Below are positions 9,833 to 17,624 of a stretch of DNA of 59,383 bases, piece by piece. Each line of letters opens with the position of its first letter. Positions within the stretch are counted from its first letter, which is position 1. The stretch comes from an uncultured Caryophanales bacterium (lineage in GTDB: Bacteria; Bacillota_I; Bacilli_A; RF39; UBA660): positions 1-59,383 of the forward strand of contig CAMKAT010000005.1 of NCBI GenBank assembly GCA_946410555.1. The letters run 5' to 3'. The notes beneath the pieces were generated by a model. It ran no database searches. It saw nothing but the letters and a program-made list of their open reading frames with translations, and had not been told where the DNA came from. The translations under genes were made by a program, and so were the position numbers.

Positions 9833-10511
9833 CGCGGTTACCTCCTTTACGTTCAACTCTTATTTTGTTGTCGTTATTTCTACCTTTTAATACTTCACCT
9901 TTATAGATCCATACTTTAACTCCGATTTTTCCATAAGTTGTATCAGCTTCAGCTTCAGCATAATCTATATTAGCTCTAATTGTATGTAAAGGTACAGTTC
10001 CTTCAGTATATCCTTCAGAACGAGCCATTTCAGCACCATTTAATCTACCTGAAACTTTAGTTTTAATACCTTTAGCTCCTGATTTCATAGTTTGTCTGAT
10101 AGCGTTCTTTTGAATTTTTCTGAAGTTTCCTCTATTTTCGATTTGATGAGCGATTGTTTGAGCAACAATTTCAGCACTTAAGTTTGGATTCTTAACTTCT
10201 GAAATAGTTAAGTAAACATCTTCACCAGATACTCTTTTGATTTCTTTTCTTAATTTTTCAATGTCATCTCCACCATGTCCGATGATAACACCAGGTCTAG
10301 CAGTAAAGATTTTAACATCTACTCTGTCAGCTTTTCTTTCAATATTGATTTCAGATACTAAAGCATCTTTTAATCTTTTTGATAAGAATTCACGGATTTT
10401 AATATCACTATTTAATTTTTTAACATAGTCTTGTTTTTCAGCAAACCAATTAGATTCCCAATTTTTGCTCATTCCAAGTCTTAATCCACGTGGGTCTACT
10501 TTTTGTCCCAT
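9810..10511 (-). CDS. rpsC: 30S ribosomal protein S3 (uS3)
   Basis: The 233-residue protein begins [13 protein letters not shown]. Its KH domain includes [16 protein letters not shown], where GHGG replaces the common GKGG, and its C-terminal domain contains [13 protein letters not shown]. It lines the mRNA entry channel. It lies 2 nt after rplV. Confidence 0.98.
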   Translation of the reverse strand: MGQKVDPRGLRLGMSKNWESNWFAEKQDYVKKLNSDIKIREFLSKRLKDALVSEINIERKADRVDVKIFTARPGVIIGHGGDDIEKLRKEIKRVSGEDVYLTISEVKNPNLSAEIVAQTIAHQIENRGNFRKIQKNAIRQTMKSGAKGIKTKVSGRLNGAEMARSEGYTEGTVPLHTIRANIDYAEAEADTTYGKIGVKVWIYKGEVLKGRNNDNKIRVERKGGNRDVNAKKN

Positions 10512-10513
10512 TA

Positions 10514-10855
10514 TTAAGCCTCCTTACCATCACTTACTTTTACAGTAATGTGACTAGTTCTTTTATCTCTTCTGTCGATTCTAGATCTTGAAGCAGGTTT
10601 AACTCTCTTTAAAACTACTCCAGGATTTACGAAACATTCAGAAACTACTAAATCTTCAAGTTTTGCATTGTAATTGTTAGTAGCATTAGCTACAGCAGAA
10701 TTTAAAACTTTTTCGATTAGTCTAGAAGATTTAGTGTTAGTATTTTTAAGAATTGCAACTGCTTCATTAACTCTTTTGCCTCTGATTAAATCAATAGTCA
10801 TACGAGCTTTACGTGGAGCAACCATTGCATTTTTATGAATTGCATAAGTTTCCAT
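10514..10855 (-). CDS. rplV: 50S ribosomal protein L22 (uL22)
   Basis: The 113-residue protein has the uL22 core VAPRKARMTIDLIRGKRV and the extended hairpin segment VLKRVKPASRSRIDRRDKRT that reaches into the exit tunnel. It lies between rpsS and rpsC. Confidence 0.98.
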   Translation of the reverse strand: METYAIHKNAMVAPRKARMTIDLIRGKRVNEAVAILKNTNTKSSRLIEKVLNSAVANATNNYNAKLEDLVVSECFVNPGVVLKRVKPASRSRIDRRDKRTSHITVKVSDGKEA

Positions 10856-10865
10856 CTAAATCCTC

Positions 10866-11141
10866 CTATTTCTTTCCATCTTTTTGTCCAGCATGTCCAC
10901 CAGCTTTACGAGTTAAAGCGAATTCTCCAAGTTTGTGTCCAACCATTTCTTCAGTAATGTATACAGGAATGAATTCCTTACCATTATGAACAGCAATAGT
11001 GTGTCCTACAAAGTCAGGGAAGATAGTAGATCTTCTAGACCAAGTCTTAACAACTTCTTTTTTATTTTCGTCATTTAATTTTTTAATTTTTTTCATTAGG
11101 CTTTCATCAGCGAAAGGTCCTTTTTTCAAACTTCTTGCCAT
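10866..11141 (-). CDS. rpsS: 30S ribosomal protein S19 (uS19)
   Basis: The 91-residue protein starts [13 protein letters not shown] and contains [24 protein letters not shown], the uS19 signature. It forms a complex with S13 in the 30S head. It follows rplB by 8 nt. Confidence 0.98.
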   Translation of the reverse strand: MARSLKKGPFADESLMKKIKKLNDENKKEVVKTWSRRSTIFPDFVGHTIAVHNGKEFIPVYITEEMVGHKLGEFALTRKAGGHAGQKDGKK

Positions 11142-11149
11142 ATTATCAC

Positions 11150-11986
11150 CTATTTATTTTTCTTTCTACTAACAATTAATTTGCTAGAAGCTTTTTTAGG
11201 TTTACGAGTCTTGTAACCAAGAGCAGGTTTACCCCAAGGAGTCATTGGGCTCTTACGTCCGATTGGTGTTCTACCTTCACCACCACCATGTGGATGGTCG
11301 TTAGGGTTCATTACAGAACCTCTATTTGTAGGTCTAATACCCATGTGACGAGTACGTCCAGCTTTTCCTATATTAACTAATTCATAATCTTCGTTACCTA
11401 CAGTTCCGATTGTAGCCATACAAGTTCCAAGGATCTTTCTAGTTTCACCAGATTGTAAACGAATGATTACATATTTGTCATCTCTACCAAGAACTTGAGC
11501 AGATGCTCCAGCACTTCTTGCTAAAGCTCCACCTTTTCCAGGTTTCATTTCGATGTTGTGTACTAATGTACCAACAGGGATGTTTTGAAGTTGCATAGCG
11601 TTACCAACTTTGATATCGCAAGCTTCTCCAGATTCAACGATCATTCCTACTTTTAAATCTTTAGGAGCAATGATATATCTCTTTTCACCATCTAAGTAAG
11701 TGATTAAAGCGATATTAGCATTTCTATTTGGATCGTATTCAATAGTAGTAACTTTACCAGTTATACCAAATTTATTTCTTTTGAAATCAATAACTCTGTA
11801 TTTTCTCTTAGCTCCACCACCAATGTGACGAACTGTCATTTTACCTTGGTTATTTCTTCCACCAGTTTTACTTCCAGAAGAAAGTAAAGATTTTTGAGGT
11901 TTATTTCCTTGAGTTAATTCTTCATTAACTAAAGTTGACATACCTCTTCTACCATTAGTAGTAGGTTTAAATTTTCTTATAGCCAT
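11150..11986 (-). CDS. rplB: 50S ribosomal protein L2 (uL2)
   Basis: The 278-residue protein has the C-terminal signature [14 protein letters not shown], whose histidine is close to the peptidyl transferase centre, and the N-terminal [16 protein letters not shown]. Length is normal for the family. It lies between rplW and rpsS. Confidence 0.98.
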   Translation of the reverse strand: MAIRKFKPTTNGRRGMSTLVNEELTQGNKPQKSLLSSGSKTGGRNNQGKMTVRHIGGGAKRKYRVIDFKRNKFGITGKVTTIEYDPNRNANIALITYLDGEKRYIIAPKDLKVGMIVESGEACDIKVGNAMQLQNIPVGTLVHNIEMKPGKGGALARSAGASAQVLGRDDKYVIIRLQSGETRKILGTCMATIGTVGNEDYELVNIGKAGRTRHMGIRPTNRGSVMNPNDHPHGGGEGRTPIGRKSPMTPWGKPALGYKTRKPKKASSKLIVSRKKNK

Positions 11987-12001
11987 GTCATTAACCTCCT
12001 A

Positions 12002-12271
12002 TTAAATTTCAATAGCGTTACCTTCAGCTAAAGTAACGATTGCTTTCTTATAAGTTTTAGTTTTTCCAGTGTATCTTCCAACTCTTTTAGCTTTAGCTTT
12101 AGTATTAAGAGTTCTAACTTCTTTAACTTTTACACCGAAAGCTTCTTCAATTGCTTGTTTAATTTGAGTTTTGTTAGCATCTTTACTAACTTTAAATGTA
12201 TATACATTATTTTCACTAATAGCAATTTGAGATTTTTCAGTAATTACTGGAGCAATAATAATATCTTTCAT
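12002..12271 (-). CDS. rplW: 50S ribosomal protein L23 (uL23)
   Basis: The 89-residue protein begins [14 protein letters not shown], the typical uL23 opening. It is located at the tunnel exit and is the docking site for trigger factor and SRP. Its start overlaps the rplD stop by one base. Confidence 0.97.
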   Translation of the reverse strand: MKDIIIAPVITEKSQIAISENNVYTFKVSKDANKTQIKQAIEEAFGVKVKEVRTLNTKAKAKRVGRYTGKTKTYKKAIVTLAEGNAIEI

Positions 12272-12894
12272 TAGTTAAGTGCCTCCTCAATATATTTAAC
12301 ACTGTCTTCATCAAATACTACAACATCAGCATTAACGATATCGTAAACATTTAATTCATCAGCCATGATAACAGCAACACTTCCTAAGTTTCTAGTTGCT
12401 AAATATAACATTTCAGCATCATGAGCACTTACGAATAATACTTTACCATTTAATTTTAATGTTTCTAACATTTTGATAGCATCTTTAGTTTTAGCAGATT
12501 TTAATTCTAATGAATCAACAACTACTACTGCTTTTTCAGCTAACTTAGCAGATAATGCAGATTTAAGAGCTAATCTTCTTTCTTTTCTATTTGTTTTGAA
12601 TGAGTAACTTCTTGGAGTAGGTCCAAATACTACACCACCACCAACGAAGTGTGGAGCTCTGATTGTACCTTGTCTAGCGTTACCAGTTCCTTTTTGTCTA
12701 TATGGTTTTCTTCCACCACCAGAAACTTCACTTCTACCTTTAGTATCATGAGTTCCTTGTCTTTGTGAATCTAATTGTAATCTAATAGCTTTCTTTAAAA
12801 CTACATCATTACCTTCGATTTTAAATACATCATCATTTAAAGTTAAATCTTTAACTTGTTCACCTTTAAGGTTAATTTCTTTAATCTTTGCCAT
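12271..12894 (-). CDS. rplD: 50S ribosomal protein L4 (uL4)
   Basis: The 207-residue protein contains the tunnel loop [21 protein letters not shown] followed by [11 protein letters not shown]. In many bacteria uL4 also regulates the S10 operon, which is relevant to the structured leader upstream of rpsJ here. It lies 29 nt after rplC. Confidence 0.98.
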   Translation of the reverse strand: MAKIKEINLKGEQVKDLTLNDDVFKIEGNDVVLKKAIRLQLDSQRQGTHDTKGRSEVSGGGRKPYRQKGTGNARQGTIRAPHFVGGGVVFGPTPRSYSFKTNRKERRLALKSALSAKLAEKAVVVVDSLELKSAKTKDAIKMLETLKLNGKVLFVSAHDAEMLYLATRNLGSVAVIMADELNVYDIVNADVVVFDEDSVKYIEEALN

Positions 12895-12923
12895 TCTTAA
12901 AAATCTCCTTTCGACCGAAACTA

Positions 12924-13691
12924 TTAAGCTTCAGTAGTTTCCTCAACTTCTTCAGATTCAGCAGCAGTTTCAACAACTTCTTCAGTAGTTTCAGCAGTTT
13001 CTTCAACTGGAGTTTCTACTACTTCTTCTTCAACTTCATAAATGATGATATCTTTTGGATCAACTTTTCCACCTTTAACAGCAGAACGAATTAATACCAT
13101 TCCATTTTTAGGTCCAGGAACATTTCCACTAACTAAGATGTAATTATCTTTAGTAGAAACTTCAATAATTTCAAGGTTTTGAATTGTAACAGTTTCAACA
13201 CCCATATGTCCTGAGTTCTTTTTACCCTTTAAAACCCTCATTGGTAACATAGTTCCCATTGAACCAGGTCTTCTATGATAATGAGATCCGTGAGTTTCAG
13301 GTCCACGAGATTGACCGTGTCTTTTAATAACACCAGTGAATCCTTTACCTTTTGAAGTTCCAGTTACGTCTACACGTTCACCAACTTCAAATGTGTCAGC
13401 TGCAATAACGTTTCCTAAAGTATATTCAGCTGGGTTTTCAACTCTAATTTCTTTTAAGAAGCGCTTAGCAGATGTGTTAGCTTTTTTAGCGTGTCCGATT
13501 TCAGCTTTAGTAGCACGCTTTTCCTTTTTGTCTACTGCACCTAATTGAATAGCGTTATAACCATCAGTTTCAACTGTTTTGATTTGAGTAATAACGTTAG
13601 GTTCAACTTCGATTACAGTAACAGGAATAACTTTTCCATCCTTTGTAAACTTTTCAGTCATTCCGACTTTACGTCCTAAGATTCCTTTCAT
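12924..13691 (-). CDS. rplC: 50S ribosomal protein L3 (uL3) with an acidic tail
   Basis: The core (about 1-212) is a normal uL3, with [12 protein letters not shown] at the start and [12 protein letters not shown] near the end; it organises the peptidyl transferase region. Beyond it lies a tail of about 40 residues composed mainly of E, V and T ([13 protein letters not shown] and similar), which ordinary uL3 lacks. It is probably disordered and strongly negative. Compare the basic tail on rplX in the same operon. Confidence 0.96.
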   Translation of the reverse strand: MKGILGRKVGMTEKFTKDGKVIPVTVIEVEPNVITQIKTVETDGYNAIQLGAVDKKEKRATKAEIGHAKKANTSAKRFLKEIRVENPAEYTLGNVIAADTFEVGERVDVTGTSKGKGFTGVIKRHGQSRGPETHGSHYHRRPGSMGTMLPMRVLKGKKNSGHMGVETVTIQNLEIIEVSTKDNYILVSGNVPGPKNGMVLIRSAVKGGKVDPKDIIIYEVEEEVVETPVEETAETTEEVVETAAESEEVEETTEA

Positions 13692-13733
13692 AATTTCCTC
13701 CGTATAGTTTTTTGTTTAAATTCGTTTTTTAGA

Positions 13734-14033
13734 TTACTTAATTTCAGCTTCAACGCCACTAGGTAAATCTAATTTCTTTAGAGCATCCATAGTTTTTTCA
13801 CTTGGATTTTTGATGTCGATTAATCTCTTATGAGTTCTCATTTCAAATTGTTCACGACTATCTTTGTATTTGTGTACTGCTCTTAATACAGTAATCTTTT
13901 GGATTTCTGTAGGAAGTGGTACTGGACCAGAGATTTCTCCACCAGTTCTCTTTACAGTATCAATTACTTTAGCACATGCATTGTCTAAAACTTTGTGATC
14001 ATAAGCTTTTAATCTGATTCTGATTTTTGACAT
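13734..14033 (-). CDS. rpsJ: 30S ribosomal protein S10 (uS10)
   Basis: The 99-residue protein contains [35 protein letters not shown], the uS10 signature region. It is the first gene of the cluster and also a transcription antitermination partner of NusB. A long leader and a clear promoter lie upstream. Confidence 0.98.
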   Translation of the reverse strand: MSKIRIRLKAYDHKVLDNACAKVIDTVKRTGGEISGPVPLPTEIQKITVLRAVHKYKDSREQFEMRTHKRLIDIKNPSEKTMDALKKLDLPSGVEAEIK

Positions 14034-14039
14034 ATTTAA

Positions 14040-14165
14040 ATGTACTCCCTTCGTTTATATCTTTGTATAAACATAGCTCCGTGACGAATTAACCTGACCA
14101 ATACTAACCAGGTTTGCAACTCCTCCTGGTGTGTCAGCAACCTCGCACATCTTCGCCGTTTAAAC
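14040..14165 (-). promoter_or_regulatory. Structured 5' leader of the S10 operon
   Basis: About 125 nt of leader RNA is unusually GC-rich for this genome. It can form a nested fold: an outer CTGAC/GTCAG pairing around an inner CCAGG/CCTGG stem (14105-14130 region). Stretches such as GCGAGGTTGCTGACACACC and CACGGAGCTA resemble, from memory, leaders upstream of rpsJ in other Firmicutes. It may be a ribosomal-protein or processing site; the ligand cannot be told from sequence. Confidence 0.7.
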
Positions 14166-14171
14166 ATTTCA

Positions 14172-14200
14172 ATTATACATTATTTGATTTTCAAAATCAA
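14172..14200 (-). promoter_or_regulatory. Promoter of the S10-spc-alpha cluster
   Basis: On the minus strand a -35 box TTGATT (14195-14200) and a perfect -10 box TATAAT (14172-14177) are 17 nt apart. Transcription would begin near 14165, just before the structured leader. Confidence 0.85.
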
Positions 14201-14240
14201 GTAATAATTTTAACTTTTTTTAAAAATTGTATTGACAACA

Positions 14241-14263
14241 AAAAAGAAACGTAATTACGTCTC
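14241..14263 (-). terminator. Terminator after the YugP-like gene
   Basis: A 7-bp stem (14246-14263, loop AATT) is followed on the minus strand by a T-rich tract. It lies immediately after the stop codon of the membrane protein gene and separates it from the S10 promoter. Confidence 0.75.
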
Positions 14264-14908
14264 TTATTCATATGGTATAAGTGCATCTAATAATGTATTT
14301 ATAACACTTATTAATCTAGTAAGACTTCTTAGGCTTTCTACTTCCATGCATTTCTTAATATCTGTTTTTTCATCTTTATCAATTAAACCATTAGAACTTA
14401 AGTTCTTAACTATCTTAGGAATATTGTTTTTATAAACATTAATTAAATATAGATCATATAAAGTAACTACAGTAATTAAAGCAATACCAATAACACTAAA
14501 AGTAAACTCATTTAAAAGTGTTCCCATAACAATCATAATGTATGAAAGAACAACCATATAAAATACAAGCTTAGAAAGTTTATCTCTATTCTTATATACA
14601 TTACTATTCTTCTTATCTATAGCTTCATACGATTTTAAAGCAGAAACTGCTATTGCATATAAACTACTTTCATCAAAAGAATACACATCTAATTTAATAG
14701 TATCTCTTAAACTATTATATTCACTATTACCTTTAGTAAGAAGTATATATGTTCTTGAATCTTTATCTAACATTTCATGAGCTAACTCACATCCTGTTAA
14801 TTCTCTTTTATTATTTTTAAGTATATAGTTTTTTTGAACTAAATAAATATAAACTTTAATAATTAAAGAAATAATAAATAATATAATAAATAAAGCTAAG
14901 AATATCAT
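14264..14908 (-). CDS. Degenerate YugP-type membrane protein, zinc motif lost
   Basis: This 214-residue protein has an N-terminal membrane helix (1-24) and two more around residues 112-150. Its layout follows the YugP-type neutral zinc metallopeptidases: a hydrophobic start, a TGxExAxxxLD segment (LTGCELAHEMLDK, 38-50), a strand pair, a helix and two further membrane segments. Where the family has HEVGH after SIAAxxVAA, this protein has LKSYE (91-95) after SLYAIAVSA, so all zinc ligands of the motif are gone. It is probably not a protease. It is 11 nt after cysS, so likely co-transcribed. Assignment rests on pattern comparison from memory. Confidence 0.65.
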   Translation of the reverse strand: MIFLALFIILFIISLIIKVYIYLVQKNYILKNNKRELTGCELAHEMLDKDSRTYILLTKGNSEYNSLRDTIKLDVYSFDESSLYAIAVSALKSYEAIDKKNSNVYKNRDKLSKLVFYMVVLSYIMIVMGTLLNEFTFSVIGIALITVVTLYDLYLINVYKNNIPKIVKNLSSNGLIDKDEKTDIKKCMEVESLRSLTRLISVINTLLDALIPYE

Positions 14909-14919
14909 ATATACACCTC

Positions 14920-16311
14920 TTATTTAATTATTCTATATACAGTACCTTCTCTACTATCAATAAGTTCAATACCTTTACTTAATAGATCATCTCTTATCGA
15001 ATCAGCTAAAGCGAAATCTTTATTCTTTTTAGCTTGTGCTCTTTTTTCAATTAAAGTTTTTATTTCAGCATCGTTTTCTGATAATTCTTCCTCATGAATT
15101 AAATCTAAACTAAATACTGTATCAAAATTCTTAATTAATTCTAATTTAGTATTACCATTAACTGAATCATCTTTTAATAAATCAAATAATACAGTTAATG
15201 CATTCGCAGTATTTAAATCATTTTCAAGTTCAGCTTTGAAAAGTGAATTATATTTATCAAATGAAGTTTGATCTAATTCTCCATCTTTACTAAGATTACT
15301 TATTTTATTTCTTAGTTTCTTTAAAAGGTTCTCATTTTGACTTAAAGAATCATAAGTAAATAATAATTGTTTTCTATAATGACTATTTAAAACCATTAAT
15401 CTATAACCTAGTGGATCATAACCTTGTTCAATAAGTTTAGAAACAGTTAAGATATCACCCTTAGATTTACTCATCTTACCTTCATCTGTTAAAAGGTGTT
15501 CATTATGGAACCAATAATTACACCATTTATGTCCTAAATAAGCTTCACTTTGTGCAATCTCATTTGTATGATGAGGGAATATATTATCTACTCCACCACC
15601 ATGAATATCTAAATGTTCACCTAAGTATTTAATTGAAATACCAGAACATTCAATATGCCATCCAGGATATCCGACTCCCCAAGGAGAATCCCAAGTTAAT
15701 TCATGATTTTCAAATTTAGAAGTTGTGAACCATAAAGCGAAATCTGCTTGATTTCTTTTAGCAGCATCTTCTTCAACGCCTTCTCTAGCACCAACAACCA
15801 TATCATCAATCTTATGATTTGTTAAAACATAATAATCATTTAGTTTTGAAATATCAAAATAAATATTTCCACCTGATTGATATGCATAACCTTCATCTAA
15901 TAGTTTTTCAATCATTTTAATATACATATCAATGTTTTCAGTAGCTGGACTAATTATTTCAGGTTTCTTACAATTAACAGCTTCAAAATCTTTAAAGAAC
16001 TCTTTAGTGTAGAAATCTGCAATTTCCATAGCTTTCTTATGTTCTCTTTTAGCAGCAGCTAACATTTTATCTTCACCAGAATCACTATCACTAGATAAAT
16101 GACCAACGTCAGTAATATTCATAGCACGAGTAACATCATATCCTAAATATCTTAAAGTCTTATCTAAAATATCATGTCCTATATAATTTCTAATATTACC
16201 AATATGAGCATAATGATATACTGTAGGCCCACATGTATAGAATTTAACTTTTCCTTCTTCATTAGGAATAAATTCTTCAACTTGTCTTGTTAATGTATTA
16301 TAAATTTTCAT
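14920..16311 (-). CDS. cysS: Cysteinyl-tRNA synthetase
   Basis: The 463-residue class I synthetase charges tRNA-Cys. The nucleotide-binding motif reads HIGN (in YHYAHIGNIRNY) and the second signature is KMSKS. The zinc-site residues CGPTVY, ECSGIS and the HHTNE segment are present. Length is normal. A single promoter lies about 100 nt upstream with a very short reading frame between (see leader entry); no T-box is present. The ribosome site AGAGG is 7 nt before the ATG. Confidence 0.97.
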   Translation of the reverse strand: MKIYNTLTRQVEEFIPNEEGKVKFYTCGPTVYHYAHIGNIRNYIGHDILDKTLRYLGYDVTRAMNITDVGHLSSDSDSGEDKMLAAAKREHKKAMEIADFYTKEFFKDFEAVNCKKPEIISPATENIDMYIKMIEKLLDEGYAYQSGGNIYFDISKLNDYYVLTNHKIDDMVVGAREGVEEDAAKRNQADFALWFTTSKFENHELTWDSPWGVGYPGWHIECSGISIKYLGEHLDIHGGGVDNIFPHHTNEIAQSEAYLGHKWCNYWFHNEHLLTDEGKMSKSKGDILTVSKLIEQGYDPLGYRLMVLNSHYRKQLLFTYDSLSQNENLLKKLRNKISNLSKDGELDQTSFDKYNSLFKAELENDLNTANALTVLFDLLKDDSVNGNTKLELIKNFDTVFSLDLIHEEELSENDAEIKTLIEKRAQAKKNKDFALADSIRDDLLSKGIELIDSREGTVYRIIK

Positions 16312-16314
16312 ATT

Positions 16315-16365
16315 GTTACCTCTTTCTCGTTTAATTATTTTTGTTTATTTTTCATTAAAGGCAAC
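16315..16365 (-). promoter_or_regulatory. Candidate cysteine-responsive translational attenuator of cysS
   Basis: RNA bases 16365-16357 (GUUGCCUUU, which include the Cys codons of the leader peptide) can pair over nine consecutive positions, two of them G-U, with 16323-16315 (AGAGGUAAC), which is the cysS ribosome binding site. The AU-rich loop between is 33 nt. A ribosome stalled on the Cys codons would prevent the pairing and free the cysS start. The pairing is seen in the sequence; the mechanism is inferred. Confidence 0.5.
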
Positions 16366-16384
16366 ATCGTTTAATATTTAACAT
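16355..16384 (-). CDS. Probable 9-residue leader peptide with tandem Cys codons
   Basis: ATG at 16384 opens a frame coding MLNIKRCCL and stopping at TAA. The two Cys codons (TGT TGC) are adjacent. A GAAGTGAT ribosome site lies 4 nt before the ATG, the same style as upstream of cdaA and the rubrerythrin gene here. The predicted transcription start is only about 16 nt upstream, so this is the first frame met by ribosomes on the cysS mRNA. Consecutive codons for the cognate amino acid are the mark of attenuation leader peptides. Confidence 0.55.
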   Translation of the reverse strand: MLNIKRCCL

Positions 16385-16406
16385 AATTATCACTTCTTTT
16401 ACGTGT

Positions 16407-16435
16407 ATTATATAAGAATAACGTTAATTTTTCAA
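16407..16435 (-). promoter_or_regulatory. cysS promoter
   Basis: TTGAAA (16430-16435) and TATAAT (16407-16412) on the minus strand are separated by 17 nt. Transcription should start near 16400, just ahead of the leader peptide frame. Confidence 0.85.
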
Positions 16436-16445
16436 CAAACAAAAA

Positions 16446-16465
16446 AAGAAACAAAACTGTTTCTT
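16446..16465 (-). terminator. Terminator after the Spo0A-like gene
   Basis: An 8-bp stem with a 4-nt loop (16446-16453 with 16458-16465) is followed on the minus strand by a U tract. Confidence 0.8.
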
Positions 16466-16482
16466 CTTTTTAAACTCACGCT

Positions 16483-16830
16483 TTATTTATTAAACTTAAA
16501 GAAATCTAATAAATTTAAAATAAAGCTTCGATTAGATGGACAATCTACATCATAATCCAAAGTGCTTCCAAATATTTGATTTACAGTATCATATGAAACT
16601 CTATTCCAGCTACGATCAATGCAAGTTCTTATATTTCTTTCAATGCATTTTGGTGAACAAGAAAATTCATCTGCAAGTTTCTCATATAAGTTTTTCATTG
16701 ATTTACATCTATAGTTCTTTTCATCTAGTAAAATTACTACAGCTTTGCTTAGAAAATCAAATCCATAATACTCACTTGAAACACCAAGTCTATGAAGAAG
16801 AAGTCCTACTTCTTTTTCACTTTGTTTCAT
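16483..16830 (-). CDS. Stand-alone Spo0A-type DNA-binding domain protein
   Basis: The 115-residue protein matches the C-terminal effector domain of Spo0A along its whole length: LLHRLGVSSEYYGFDFL at the start, the recognition helix region FSCSPKCIERNIRTCIDRSW, and NQIFGSTLDYDVDCPSNRSF near the end. There is no receiver domain, so phosphorylation cannot control it directly. I chose ATG 16830, which has GAGGGG six bases upstream, over an earlier frame opening at 16884. Spo0A binds 0A boxes and switches on sporulation; here it is more likely a free-standing regulator. No sporulation genes are in the window. Confidence 0.8.
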   Translation of the reverse strand: MKQSEKEVGLLLHRLGVSSEYYGFDFLSKAVVILLDEKNYRCKSMKNLYEKLADEFSCSPKCIERNIRTCIDRSWNRVSYDTVNQIFGSTLDYDVDCPSNRSFILNLLDFFKFNK

Positions 16831-16942
16831 CCTATACCCCTCTATATTACTTTTTTTGTTTAAGACAGTTGTTGCCAAAAACAATTACGATATTACAACA
16901 AAAAGAAAAGAATATCAAATATTTTTTTACTATAAAGAAAAT

Positions 16943-16969
16943 AAAAGGAATAGTGAAACTATTCCTTTT
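16943..16969 (-). terminator. Terminator of the rubrerythrin gene
   Basis: A perfect 12-bp stem with a 3-nt loop (16943-16954 with 16958-16969), then a T-rich stretch on the minus strand. Confidence 0.85.
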
Positions 16970-16995
16970 AAAAATTTTCAAATATAACCAATTTT

Positions 16996-17535
16996 TTAAT
17001 AATTATTAGCTTTTACTTCAAAGAAGCTTTGAGGATGTGCACATACTGGACATACTTCAGGAGCTTTCTTGCCAACAACTACATGTCCACAGTTTCTACA
17101 AATCCAAATTGAATCACCATCTTTAGAGAATACTACATTATCTTCAATATTCTTAAGTAGTTTTCTATATCTTTCTTCATGATGTTTTTCAATCTCAGCA
17201 ACTTGTCTAAATTTAATAGCTAATGCTTTAAATCCTTCTTCTTCAGCTGTCTTAGCAAATTCTTCATACATGCTTGTCCATTCATAGTTTTCACCTTCAG
17301 CTGCTGCTAAAAGATTTTCAGGTGTTGAAGGTATTTCTCCACCATTAAGTTCTTTAAACCACATCTTAGCATGTTCTTTTTCATTATTAGCTGTTTCTTC
17401 AAATAAAGCAGCTATTTGTTCATATCCATCTTTTTTTGCTTTAGAAGCAAAATAAGTATATTTATTTCTAGCTTCACTTTCTCCAGCAAATGCTTTTTTT
17501 AAATTTTTTTCTGTTTTTGAACCTTTTAATTCCAT
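16996..17535 (-). CDS. Rubrerythrin
   Basis: The 179-residue protein has a ferritin-like di-iron four-helix domain (about 1-140) with Glu and His ligands in [24 protein letters not shown] and [12 protein letters not shown]-terminal rubredoxin-like iron site follows (CRNCG and CPVCAH). Rubrerythrin reduces hydrogen peroxide in the cytosol of anaerobes. ATG 17535 is chosen because AGGAAG lies eight bases upstream; a GTG at 17544 is too close to it. An inverted repeat upstream may be an operator. Confidence 0.93.
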   Translation of the reverse strand: MELKGSKTEKNLKKAFAGESEARNKYTYFASKAKKDGYEQIAALFEETANNEKEHAKMWFKELNGGEIPSTPENLLAAAEGENYEWTSMYEEFAKTAEEEGFKALAIKFRQVAEIEKHHEERYRKLLKNIEDNVVFSKDGDSIWICRNCGHVVVGKKAPEVCPVCAHPQSFFEVKANNY

Positions 17536-17566
17536 TTTTATCACTTCCTATACAAATAATAACATA

Positions 17567-17591
17567 ATTCGACAAAAAACGACATTCGAAT
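17567..17591. promoter_or_regulatory. Inverted repeat upstream of the rubrerythrin gene
   Basis: ATTCGA (17567-17572) and TCGAAT (17586-17591) form an inverted repeat with a 13-nt centre in an otherwise AT-only region, between the nrdD terminator and the rubrerythrin start. It could be bound by a redox repressor. It does not match the PerR box I know. Confidence 0.35.
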
Positions 17592-17603
17592 ATGTTTAAA
17601 TAA

Positions 17604-17624
17604 AAAAGAGTTCTAAAAAGAACT
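17604..17624 (-). terminator. Terminator of nrdD
   Basis: A 6-bp stem (17609-17614 with 17619-17624, loop AAAA) followed by six U on the minus strand; it overlaps the stop codon of nrdD. Confidence 0.75.

Noticed and set aside
14040..14140. A 31-codon open frame (starting MCEVADTPGG) in the S10 leader
   Set aside because: It has no spaced ribosome site and coincides with RNA stretches that seem conserved as structure in other Firmicutes leaders, so it is more likely accidental.
16312..16440. A T-box riboswitch upstream of cysS
   Set aside because: The leader is only about 90 nt and lacks the T-box sequence and any terminator; the short Cys-Cys frame explains the region better.
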